Assembly (NCBI GenBank): GCA_030619405.1
Contig: JAUXBK010000059.1
Span: 1-11,896 of the forward strand
Length of the DNA: 11,896 nt
Reading direction: 5' to 3'
DNA from: Sedimenticola sp.
GTDB lineage: Bacteria > Pseudomonadota > Gammaproteobacteria > Chromatiales > Chromatiaceae
The notes beneath the pieces were generated by a model. That model was not told the origin of the DNA and searched no databases. It saw only the letters and a list, made by a program, of their open reading frames with translations. A program made the position numbers and the translations under genes. Positions 1-7,682 of the stretch are shown here, piece after piece (positions within the stretch are counted from its first letter, which is position 1; each line of letters begins with the position of its first letter).

Positions 1-241
1 CAATCAAGCCTTCGGCTAAAACAGGATCCATGAAGCGGATCTGCGGGAGCACCAAGGACTATATTCACGAGATCAGAATGTCTGACCTTGCTCATAGGCC
101 ACGTTCCTCCTGGGTCGAGAGTAGCAACTTTCCCGATAAGGGTCATACTAGGGAAAGCTTTATTCAGATCATAAATGAATTGAGCCGCAGTAAAACCGAC
201 CGGGAACGGCAGTATTGAAAGACCCCGTCTCACGAGCCCGG
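1..241. other. Unassigned left edge, open on both strands
   Basis: This stretch is less GC-rich than the rest of the window and I cannot assign a gene to it. The plus frame starting at base 3 is open from the window edge to a TGA at 216-218. The opposite strand in the same triplet register is open from about 275 down to the left edge. The plus translation is rich in Ser, Arg and His and looks like a shadow. The minus translation alternates hydrophobic and polar residues (for example VGFTAAQFIYDLNKAF and SDLVNIVLGAP) and is the more protein-like of the two. It has a faint resemblance to HPr-type phosphocarrier domains but lacks their active-site His. It could be the 5' part of a gene running off the left edge, or a decayed fragment. 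Confidence 0.3.
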
Positions 242-1309
242 ATGCCCCTGTCGACCAACCCAAGACTGAGTGTAATCATTCCCGCCATCGATGAGGCGGA
301 CTCCCTGCCACCGCTGCTGGAACAGCTGCTCCGGCAGGACGGCGTCGCGCTGGAGATCATCGTCGCCGACGGGGGATCGAAAGACGAGACCCGGGCGCTG
401 GGAGCGCGTATGGGCGCCCGGGTGGTGGTGAGCGGTCCCGGCCGTGGCCTGCAGATGAATCGGGCGGCCGCCACCAGCCGGGGGGAGTTTCTCCTGTTTC
501 TGCATGCCGACTCCCGACTCAACGACGACGAGCAACTGGCAGATGCCCTCGCCGCCCTGGAGCAGCGTATCGGGCAACGGGGTCACCACCGTGTGGCAGG
601 CCATTTCCGCCTGCGGTTTCGGCACAGCAAAGGGGAACGGCATCGCTCTTTCCGCTATTACGAAGAGAAGAGCGCCCTCAACCGCCAGGAGTGCACCAAT
701 GGCGATCAGGGTTTTTTGATGCGACGGGATTTTTTCGAGACGCTGGGAGGCTTCGATCAATCCCTCTGGTTTCTCGAAGACCAGCGACTCGCGGAGACCA
801 TCAGGCGCCAGGGTGAATGGATCACCCTGCCCGGCGAACTGGGCACCTCGACCCGGCGTTTCGAGCGGGAAGGGCTGCTGCGGCGCATGATCCTGTCTGC
901 CCTGATCATGAACTTCCACTACATCGGATTGACCGATTTCTTCCATCGGGCCGGCAGCGTCTACCGCAACCAGAGAGAGACCGGGCGGTTGCTCATGTCG
1001 CCAATATTCCAGCTGATCGAGAATCTCAACCGGGAGGCGGGGCCGGCGATGGCGCGGCAGCGCTGGTTGTCCACCGGCCGATATGTCCGTGGCAACGCCT
1101 GGCAGCCCTTCTTCTGGCTGGACGTGGCCCTGCAGCCCCTCCTGGGGCGGCGGCGTCTCTTTCTCTGGTTGCACGATCACCTGATCGGGCCGGTGATCGG
1201 GCTGAGGCCCTTCGACTATCTCCTGGCCGGCCTGACTTGGGTCTGGTTCCAGAGTACCTGGTGGATGTATCGCCGGGCTGAGTCAGGGCCGGGCGGAGGT
1301 CAGGCCTGA
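242..1309 (+). CDS. Family 2 glycosyltransferase, TIGR04283-like
   Basis: A 355-residue GT-A fold glycosyltransferase that probably moves a sugar from a nucleotide-sugar donor; the acceptor cannot be read from sequence. The N-terminus has the GT2 strand LSVIIPAIDEADSL, then EIIVADGGSKDET (residues 38-50, donor-binding Asp) and the GRGLQMNRAA and LLFLHADSRL blocks (about 68-93) typical of the group often found beside radical SAM/selenodomain proteins. NGDQGFLMRRDFFETLGGFD (about 153-172) and WFLEDQRLAETIRRQG (about 176-191) follow the acceptor-side GT2 pattern. The ATG at 242 is preferred because the family normally begins a few residues before the first strand; a TTG at 215 would add nine residues, and neither has a strong ribosome-binding site. 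As I recall, relatives are about 220-240 residues, so the last ~120 residues are an extension. It is rich in Trp and aromatics, with a possible membrane-associated segment near LLAGLTWVWFQSTWWMY. No partner gene is visible. Confidence 0.85.
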   Translation: MPLSTNPRLSVIIPAIDEADSLPPLLEQLLRQDGVALEIIVADGGSKDETRALGARMGARVVVSGPGRGLQMNRAAATSRGEFLLFLHADSRLNDDEQLADALAALEQRIGQRGHHRVAGHFRLRFRHSKGERHRSFRYYEEKSALNRQECTNGDQGFLMRRDFFETLGGFDQSLWFLEDQRLAETIRRQGEWITLPGELGTSTRRFEREGLLRRMILSALIMNFHYIGLTDFFHRAGSVYRNQRETGRLLMSPIFQLIENLNREAGPAMARQRWLSTGRYVRGNAWQPFFWLDVALQPLLGRRRLFLWLHDHLIGPVIGLRPFDYLLAGLTWVWFQSTWWMYRRAESGPGGGQA

Positions 1310-1318
1310 CTCCCGCCC
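1291..1318. terminator. GC-rich hairpin between convergent genes
   Basis: The two 13-base arms GGGCGGAGGTCAG (1291-1303) and CTGACTCCCGCCC (1306-1318) pair over 11 of 13 positions around a TCAGGCCTGA core. It overlaps the stop codon of the glycosyltransferase and ends 13 bases before the stop of icd. Its place in the 21-base gap between convergent genes suits a two-way transcription barrier, but neither side has a T-run, so it is not a classical intrinsic terminator. Confidence 0.35.
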
Positions 1319-1330
1319 CGCCCTGCAGCG

Positions 1331-3559
1331 TCAGAGACTGTCCAGCAGCCCATTGAAGGTGGCACTGGGACGCATGGCCTGGCTCAACTTTTCCGGGTCC
1401 GGATGATAGTAGCCACCCAGGTCGACAGGATGCCCCTGGGCTGCATCCAGCTCCCCGATGATCTTCTCCTCGCTGTCGGCCAGCACCTGCGCCAGTGTGG
1501 TGAAGCGTTCCCGAAGACCCTTGTCTTCAGTCTGCCCGGCCACTGCTTCGACCCAGTACAAGGCGAGATAGAAATGGCTTCCCCTGTTATCCAACTCGTT
1601 CACCACGCGGGAAGGCGATTTGTTGTTTTCCAGTAACTTGCCCGTTGCCTGATCGAGCGTCCTGGCCAGAATATCCGCTTTTTTGTTATTCGAGACGATG
1701 CTCAGCTGTTCCAGCGATGCCGCCAGCGCCAGGAATTCACCGAGGGAATCCCATCTCAGGTGCCCTTCCTCAAGGAATTGCTGGACATGCTTGGGCGCAG
1801 ACCCCCCTGCCCCTGTCTCAAACAGTCCGCCACCTTTCATCAAAGGGACGATTGACAGCATTTTTGCACTGGTGCCCACTTCAAGAATGGGAAACAGGTC
1901 GGTGTTGTAGTCACGCAGGACGTTGCCGGTCACCGAAATGGTGTCTTTGCCCTCCCGCATCCGTTCCAGCGAGAAGCGCGTTGCTGCCTGCGGGGACATG
2001 ATGTGAAGCTCCAGTCCCGCCGTGTCATGGTCCACCAGGTAGCGCTCGACCTTTTCGATGAGCCGGGCATCGTGCGCCCGCTCCTGGTCCAGCCAGAAGA
2101 CGGCAGGCGTACCGGTCGCCCTTGCCCGGGTGATGGCCAGTCTGACCCAATCCTGTATGGGCAGGTCCTTTACCTGGCAACTGCGCCAGATATCCCCCGC
2201 TTCCACTGTCTGCTCCAGCAGTGTCCGGCCGGAGATATCGGCGATACGTATGGTTCCCTCTCCCGGGGCCTGGAAAGTCTTGTCATGAGACCCATACTCT
2301 TCCGCTTTTTGCGCCATCAGGCCGACGTTGGGTACGCTGCCCATGGTGGTGGGATCGAAGGCACCGTGCTCCTTACAGAAATCAATGACCTCCTGATAGA
2401 CCCCCGCATAACTGCCGTCAGGTATCACGAACTTGGTATCGTGCAGCTTGCCATCAGGGCCCCACATCCGCCCCGAGGAACGGATGGCGGCAGGCATGGA
2501 GGCGTCGATGATCACATCGCTGGGCACATGCAGATTGGTGATGCCCTTGTCGGAGTTCACCATCGCAAGTTGAGGCCGCTTCTCATAACAGGCCTGGATG
2601 CCCGCCTTGATCTCAGCCCGCTGCTCTTCCGGCAGGCCCTCCATTTTCGCGTAGAGATCGCCCAGGCCGTTGTTGGGATCGACACCCAGTCGTTCGAACA
2701 GGGCGGCATGTTTTTCAAACACATCCTTGAAGAAGACGGAGACCGCATGGCCGAAAATGACAGGATCGGAGACCTTCATCATGGTGGCCTTCAGGTGCAG
2801 GGAAAAGAGTATCTCTTGCTCTTTCGCATCTTCTATCTGCTGCCCGATAAAATCGCGTAGTGCGCGGCGGCTCATGTAAGTCGCATCGACCACTTCCCCG
2901 GCCAGAAGGGGATAGCTCTCTTTGAGGACCGTGACCTTTCCTTCCGGGTCGATAAACTCGACCCGGACATCCGTCGTCTCATCGACCGTGACCGATTTCT
3001 CGTTGGAGCGGAAATCGCCGCTCGTCATATGAGCGACATGGGATTTTGAGTCCGCGCGCCATTCCCCCATAGGATGCGGGTGTTTCCTGGCGTAATTCTT
3101 TACCGCGGCAGGTACCCTGCGGTCAGAGTTCCCTTCTCTCAATACCGGATTCACGGCGCTTCCCAGCACCTTGGCGTATCTGACCTTGATCTCACGCTCC
3201 TGGTCGTTTTGGGGGTCTTCAGGATAGTCCGGCAGCGCGTAACCCTGCGACTGTAACTCCTTGATCGCCGCCTTCAGCTGCGGGATGGAAGCACTGATGT
3301 TTGGCAGCTTGATGATATTGGCCTTCGGGTCCTGAGTCAGCGCGCCCAGTATGGCCAGATCATCGGACTGCCTTTGACTCTCCGTCAGATTCTCCGGGAA
3401 ACTGGCGATGATCCTGCCGGCGAGAGAGATATCCCGGGTTTCGATGTCGATGCCGGCCCCCCCGGTCAATACCTTGATGATCGGGAGAAAAGAGCAAGTC
3501 GCCAATGCGGGTGCCTCGTCAGTTATCGTATAGATGATCTTCGATGTCTGGTCTGTCAT
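1331..3559 (-). CDS. icd: Isocitrate dehydrogenase (NADP), monomeric type
   Basis: A 742-residue cytoplasmic enzyme interconverting isocitrate and 2-oxoglutarate plus CO2 with NADP(H). Its length matches the monomeric class (about 740) rather than the ~415-residue dimeric class. The start MTDQTSKIIYTITDEAPALA is characteristic. Ligand motifs are all present: GNSDRR (143-148), HPHPMGEW (160-167), LKATMMKVSDP (K257), IDASMPAAIR (D352), EYGSHDKT (Y422), NVLRDYNTDL (R549, D550), GGSAPKHVQQ (H591), HLRWDS (R602) and PSRVVNELDNRG (R651). These sit a constant two residues after the positions I recall for the Azotobacter vinelandii enzyme (K255, D350, Y420, R547, D548, H589, R600, R649). It lies 73 bases after aclA and is probably the last gene of the mdh-aclBA-icd operon. 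That context suggests it works in the reductive, carboxylating direction; this is inference, since the enzyme is reversible. The run upstream of the ATG is only weakly Shine-Dalgarno-like (GAGAAAGAGAC). Confidence 0.96.
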   Translation of the reverse strand: MTDQTSKIIYTITDEAPALATCSFLPIIKVLTGGAGIDIETRDISLAGRIIASFPENLTESQRQSDDLAILGALTQDPKANIIKLPNISASIPQLKAAIKELQSQGYALPDYPEDPQNDQEREIKVRYAKVLGSAVNPVLREGNSDRRVPAAVKNYARKHPHPMGEWRADSKSHVAHMTSGDFRSNEKSVTVDETTDVRVEFIDPEGKVTVLKESYPLLAGEVVDATYMSRRALRDFIGQQIEDAKEQEILFSLHLKATMMKVSDPVIFGHAVSVFFKDVFEKHAALFERLGVDPNNGLGDLYAKMEGLPEEQRAEIKAGIQACYEKRPQLAMVNSDKGITNLHVPSDVIIDASMPAAIRSSGRMWGPDGKLHDTKFVIPDGSYAGVYQEVIDFCKEHGAFDPTTMGSVPNVGLMAQKAEEYGSHDKTFQAPGEGTIRIADISGRTLLEQTVEAGDIWRSCQVKDLPIQDWVRLAITRARATGTPAVFWLDQERAHDARLIEKVERYLVDHDTAGLELHIMSPQAATRFSLERMREGKDTISVTGNVLRDYNTDLFPILEVGTSAKMLSIVPLMKGGGLFETGAGGSAPKHVQQFLEEGHLRWDSLGEFLALAASLEQLSIVSNNKKADILARTLDQATGKLLENNKSPSRVVNELDNRGSHFYLALYWVEAVAGQTEDKGLRERFTTLAQVLADSEEKIIGELDAAQGHPVDLGGYYHPDPEKLSQAMRPSATFNGLLDSL

Positions 3560-3632
3560 GTCTCTTTCTCAAAGCTTGCCTGAAGTTAACCCGCCTGGAA
3601 TGGATGTACGCGCCCCGCAGGAGGGGAGGCGG

Positions 3633-6362
3633 TCATCCAACGTAACTGCACTTGCTGGCCGGTGTCCGGGTGTCCATGTTGCGGCCCCGGTTGGTGTGGT
3701 CGTCGATCTCTGCCGCAGAGCCGATCATGCGCCCGAACAGGAAGGTGGTAAAGGCCGCAGACTCCATCACCCGTTCGCTGATCTCCCCCGCCATGTAGGG
3801 TTTCCACAGCATCTTGAGCAGGATCACCGCGATAACCGCATCCACGTTCACACAGTAGACGTTGCGGCTCACCCCGGCCCGATACAGGGCCTGAACCAAT
3901 TCATGATAGAAGTCCAGAAACACGTTGTAACTGCCCCGTTTGCTGAACAGTTCGTTGACGAACACCTCGCGGGGATCATAGTTGACCGGCTCCCCCTTGA
4001 ACACCGGGTGATTGATGCAGGGGATCTTGGCATAGGAGATATTACCCTCTGCCTTGGCCCGCTTCTTGTAAGCCAGGTACTCGCCGGCGTAGTCGGTGGC
4101 CATCTGCTTCAGGTCCAGGCCGTGCTCGCGGGAGCCGGGGTTGTTCAGGCCCGAGCCATGGAAACGCTCCAACAGGAAGGAGATGGCCTCGAAGCCGTTG
4201 CCGCCGTGGGCGAAGCCGGTGTGGGTGAGAAAACCGAGGTAGCCCTTGTTCACCTGTACCCGCTCCGGGACCTCCGGCCCGTCCGCACTGACCGCCCCCT
4301 TGACGCCCTGGGCAGAGATAGTGCCCGGGCCGTTGGAGATGATCAGCCCCAGCAGCACCGAGAAAGCGCTCAGTGCCTCCTTGTCCGGACGCCCCCCCAG
4401 CAGTGCCAGATGGGCGGTTTCGGTAAAGCTCCACTGCTCCATCAGCTGCTGTTCCGACACCCCGCAGAAATCGCCAGCGGACTGTCGCTCGCTCTCCGCC
4501 GCCGACCCCACCAGGGCGCTGAATATGCGGAAGTGCCAGGGGAGATTCCTGAGGGTGAAAGCAGATATGCGCTTGCGCATCAGGGCCGGCCAGCCGAGGT
4601 GACTGGTGATGGCAGCCAGTACCACCTGACCGCGCAGCGCCCGCCCCTCCTGCCGGGCCAGCGCCTTGATAAACTCGATGAAAACGGACCTGGCCCCCCG
4701 GGCATCGATGGCATCGAGCATGCGGCTGCCGCGGGTACAGGCCAACTCGGAGAGCAACACCCCGGCGGCATCTCCGCTGCCGGCTGCCTCCAGCTGTGCC
4801 GTGAAATCGAATGCGGTATCGGAAGGGTCCTTCAGCCCGCTCTTCTTAAACAGCTCCATCAGGACCACCACCGCCCGACGGGACGCCTCTACCTCATTGG
4901 GCCCTATTATCGCTATCGCTGCGGAAAGGGCGGTGTTGGGGCTGCTACCCGCCTGCCGCGCCGCCTCCACAGCGGCCAGTCCGATGTTGCCGCTCTGATT
5001 GACGAAGGCGTTCAGCGCCACGTTGGCCAGGGGTGCACCGTTCAGATCGGGGTACTCCCGGATCAGGCTCTGAACCAGATTCTCCTCGAAGGTGTGGGTG
5101 GAGGCATCCAGCACGCTGGTGCCGTGAATGCGGGTCACCTGGCTCTTCGGGTCCATCAGAGAGGCGCCGGAGGCATCCTTCATCACCTGCCGGGGAAACA
5201 CCACTCCCACCTGCTCACCGAGCCCGGCGATCTGTTCGTGGTAGGGCGCCACCGCCTCCACCAGCGGCAGGTGAAGCTCGTCCGGCAGCTTCAGCCCCTG
5301 AGGATTGCTGAACCAGCATTTGAGGGAGAGATCCCCCCGGGGCTCGAAATCGGGCCGCAGCCCACGTTTTGCCATCACTGCGGTCATGGCGATGGGTATG
5401 TGGGAGATGTTGGTTACCACCGCCCCCTTGTCGGAACAGACCGGGTTCTCCGGGGTGAATACCTCATCCACCCCGAACTTCTGCATGAACCACTCCTCTT
5501 TGGCGGCGGCATTGTCGCCGCTGCCGGCGATTGCGCCCGCATGGCCGCAGGCCCGGGTCAGCTTCGACTTCCAGCGGCCGACCACACAGGCGACCACCGG
5601 TTTGTCGAACTGCAGGTCATGTTCATAGTAGCCACCCGGCTCGATATACATCACTGCTGCACGAGAGCGGTCATCGTGGTGGAAGGCGTGGGCCCATTCC
5701 GGCGCAGAGTAGTGGATGTAGACATCCTTGCCGGAGGAGAGGGAGACGGTGGTGCCCCAGCCAGCGGTGAGCAGATAGACGGCGATGGTGGTGGTGAAGT
5801 TGCCGGAGTTGGAAAAGATGGCAACCGAACCCGGCACCAGCGACTCTTCCGGACTGCTGCCGCCCAGGGCACCACCGATCCGTACCCGGTTGTGGGCATC
5901 GGCGATGCCCAGGCAGTTGGCCCCGAAGATATCGATACCACGCATCTGCCCGATGGCGCGAATCACCCGGGCGTCACGCACCGGTACCTTCTCGGTCAGG
6001 ATCACGATCTTCTTCAGATCCGGATTGACGCGCACCACCTCCAGCACCCCGTCCCGCACCCCGGCCGGCGGCAGATAGACCACCGCCACATCGAACCGGT
6101 GCCCGGCCTCTATCGCCTCCGCCACGTTATCATAGACGGGTATCTCTCCCGTCGCTGTCTTCATACTGGTACCCGAACGCCCCGGGGCGGTACCACAGAC
6201 GACGTTGCCGCCGGAAAAGGTGTGACTGACCGGGGTAACGCTGCGGCTCTCACCACCGGTGATGTTGAGCACACAGACCCGGTCCTCCGTGGTAGCGAGC
6301 TCCGCCAGCGAATCGATGCCAACATAATAATGGGGAAATGCAGCTACACCTTGCGGATGCAT
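3633..6362 (-). CDS. aclA: ATP citrate lyase large subunit (AclA), type II-like
   Basis: A 909-residue subunit with a succinyl-CoA synthetase alpha-like part followed by a citrate synthase-like lyase part. With AclB it cleaves citrate + ATP + CoA to acetyl-CoA + oxaloacetate + ADP + Pi, the key reductive TCA step. Residues 1-160 form a CoA-binding Rossmann-like region. Residues 160-310 are the ligase domain, with the phosphohistidine loop CGHAGAIAGSGDNAA (His274) seen in succinyl-CoA synthetase alpha and ATP citrate lyases. Residues about 430-909 form the citryl-CoA lyase domain: FTETAHLALLGG (646-657), SNGPG (676-680), THTGFAHGGNGFEA (713-726), INHPVFKG (783-790), NVDAVIAV (839-846, Asp841) and FGRMIG (876-881, Arg878). 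The usual type I subunit is about 600 residues, so this is much longer and divergent, fitting the type II form described for tubeworm symbionts and Magnetococcus. The ATG is backed by AAAGGA seven bases upstream. It follows aclB by 44 bases. Confidence 0.9.
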   Translation of the reverse strand: MHPQGVAAFPHYYVGIDSLAELATTEDRVCVLNITGGESRSVTPVSHTFSGGNVVCGTAPGRSGTSMKTATGEIPVYDNVAEAIEAGHRFDVAVVYLPPAGVRDGVLEVVRVNPDLKKIVILTEKVPVRDARVIRAIGQMRGIDIFGANCLGIADAHNRVRIGGALGGSSPEESLVPGSVAIFSNSGNFTTTIAVYLLTAGWGTTVSLSSGKDVYIHYSAPEWAHAFHHDDRSRAAVMYIEPGGYYEHDLQFDKPVVACVVGRWKSKLTRACGHAGAIAGSGDNAAAKEEWFMQKFGVDEVFTPENPVCSDKGAVVTNISHIPIAMTAVMAKRGLRPDFEPRGDLSLKCWFSNPQGLKLPDELHLPLVEAVAPYHEQIAGLGEQVGVVFPRQVMKDASGASLMDPKSQVTRIHGTSVLDASTHTFEENLVQSLIREYPDLNGAPLANVALNAFVNQSGNIGLAAVEAARQAGSSPNTALSAAIAIIGPNEVEASRRAVVVLMELFKKSGLKDPSDTAFDFTAQLEAAGSGDAAGVLLSELACTRGSRMLDAIDARGARSVFIEFIKALARQEGRALRGQVVLAAITSHLGWPALMRKRISAFTLRNLPWHFRIFSALVGSAAESERQSAGDFCGVSEQQLMEQWSFTETAHLALLGGRPDKEALSAFSVLLGLIISNGPGTISAQGVKGAVSADGPEVPERVQVNKGYLGFLTHTGFAHGGNGFEAISFLLERFHGSGLNNPGSREHGLDLKQMATDYAGEYLAYKKRAKAEGNISYAKIPCINHPVFKGEPVNYDPREVFVNELFSKRGSYNVFLDFYHELVQALYRAGVSRNVYCVNVDAVIAVILLKMLWKPYMAGEISERVMESAAFTTFLFGRMIGSAAEIDDHTNRGRNMDTRTPASKCSYVG

Positions 6363-6369
6363 AATGGGG

Positions 6370-6375
6370 TCCTTT
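6370..6375 (-). promoter_or_regulatory. Ribosome-binding site of aclA
   Basis: Read on the minus strand this is AAAGGA, seven bases before the ATG of aclA. It supports the chosen start and suggests efficient translation of the large lyase subunit inside the operon. Confidence 0.65.
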
Positions 6376-6406
6376 ATCTATTGTCTGTATCGCTTGTCAT
6401 CCCGGA

Positions 6407-7678
6407 TCAAGCCAACCCGAGCCTTTGCACCAACTGCTCCCGCCCGCCACCGGCCATCCAGCGATCCGCCGCCTGGGCGAAGTTCACCACCTCGCTCATG
6501 GCCGAATCGTGGCCAAACATCTGGTAGGGCAGCCCCAGGGCATCCAGGGTGTCACGCAGATAGCCCATGCCACGGATCAGATTCGGACCACCGCGCCCTA
6601 CCACCACATAGAGAGGCTGGGACCCATAGGTGTTGAAGTGATCGCGCAGGGCGTCCGCCATGGCGCGAAAGGTCTCGTAGATATCCGTGTTGTTGGCCTT
6701 GCCGCCAATGATAAACAGTACATTGGACTGCTCCAGCCAGTACTTGTAGACGATGCGGCTGATGTCGTGCATCTTGGCATAGGGCGGATTGCCACCAAAG
6801 TCGGAAGAGATGGTGGCGGCATCACCCAGCAGTTCGGTGACCAGGGCGTTGGCACCGCCACCGAAGGTCATGGCGGTAATCGTCCCCTGCTCGTTGATCA
6901 CGTAGACATCGGACTGTCCCTGATAGGTGCGCAGCTGGTTCACCTCCTGCTCGAAATCCGAGTAGCTGGAGGCATCCAGGTCCGCCGGCAGATCGAGGCG
7001 CTTCCAGTTGGGGTCATCCTCGTCCAGAGCGCACTTGAAATCACAGGCGACCGGCAGCAGCCGTCCGTTGCTGCCCGGCGACAGGCGGATCGGGTTCAGT
7101 TCCAGGGTGGTCATACCGTATTGGTGGTAGAGGTCCCACAGCTTGGGCAGGTACTGGACCAGCGGGCTGATCAGTTCCCGGGGCGCCTTCAGCCGCTTGA
7201 GGGCGTTGGAGATCACGAAACCCTTGAGCCCGGTGAGCGGGTCGAACGGGATCCGGGCGATCTTCTCCGCCGGCAGCTCCTCGACATCCATTCCGCCATG
7301 GTGGGTGATGGTGATAATGGGCGCCCGGTACTCGGTGCTGTCCGTAATCGAGAAATAGACCTCATGTTCCGCCGGCACCGCCCCCTCGAAGGTGACACCC
7401 TCTGCCTTGGAGAAGGTGTTGTTGTGGAAGTGCTCGGCAAAATAGAGCCGCGCCTTCTCCTTCATGGCGGTGCCCACGTCTCCGGCCCGACCCAACAGCC
7501 CCGCCTTGCCCTTCTTGCCCACGCCACCCTTGAACATGGGCTTGATGAACACCTCTCCGTGGCGCTCGATCAAACCCTTGATCTGGTCGGCGCTGGCCTC
7601 AGGGCCCAGCACCTCGGCAGTAGGAAACTCCACCACTCGGAGGAGCTTTGCTCCCCAGTACATACCTGTTATCTGCAT
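6407..7678 (-). CDS. aclB: ATP citrate lyase small subunit (AclB), type II-like
   Basis: A 423-residue succinyl-CoA synthetase beta-like subunit that binds ATP and, with AclA, makes citryl-phosphate and citryl-CoA. Residues 1-215 form the ATP-grasp region: EVFIKPMFKGGVGKKGKAGL (42-61) matches the lysine- and glycine-rich nucleotide loop of SucC (VVKAQVHAGGRGKAGG), TTLELNPIRL (190-199) is the metal-binding LEINPL motif, and ACDFKCALDEDD (211-222) matches SucC ALDGKLNLDD. Residues 255-423 form the CoA-ligase-like domain with MTFGGGANALVTELLG (270-285) and SDFGGNPP (292-299). Its length agrees with the ~400 residues of other AclB proteins. The ATG lies 4 bases after the mdh stop, so translation is probably coupled. 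A second ATG five codons in is possible but is worse placed relative to a ribosome-binding site. The order aclB-aclA matches the domain order of the fused animal ATP citrate lyase. Confidence 0.9.
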   Translation of the reverse strand: MQITGMYWGAKLLRVVEFPTAEVLGPEASADQIKGLIERHGEVFIKPMFKGGVGKKGKAGLLGRAGDVGTAMKEKARLYFAEHFHNNTFSKAEGVTFEGAVPAEHEVYFSITDSTEYRAPIITITHHGGMDVEELPAEKIARIPFDPLTGLKGFVISNALKRLKAPRELISPLVQYLPKLWDLYHQYGMTTLELNPIRLSPGSNGRLLPVACDFKCALDEDDPNWKRLDLPADLDASSYSDFEQEVNQLRTYQGQSDVYVINEQGTITAMTFGGGANALVTELLGDAATISSDFGGNPPYAKMHDISRIVYKYWLEQSNVLFIIGGKANNTDIYETFRAMADALRDHFNTYGSQPLYVVVGRGGPNLIRGMGYLRDTLDALGLPYQMFGHDSAMSEVVNFAQAADRWMAGGGREQLVQRLGLA

Positions 7679-7682
7679 CGTT

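Noticed and set aside
2003..2860. A 285-codon plus-strand frame opposite icd
   Set aside because: The icd frame on the other strand has every family motif in order; this frame is its shadow.
3611..3631. Possible terminator hairpin between aclA and icd
   Set aside because: Only about six base pairs with a bulge form and no T-run follows, so it does not argue against aclA and icd being co-transcribed.
3534..6527. A 997-codon open frame on the plus strand opposite aclA
   Set aside because: It lies antisense to a well-supported aclA, its translation is rich in His, Gly, Arg and Gln with no recognisable domain, and long antisense frames are expected opposite GC-rich genes.
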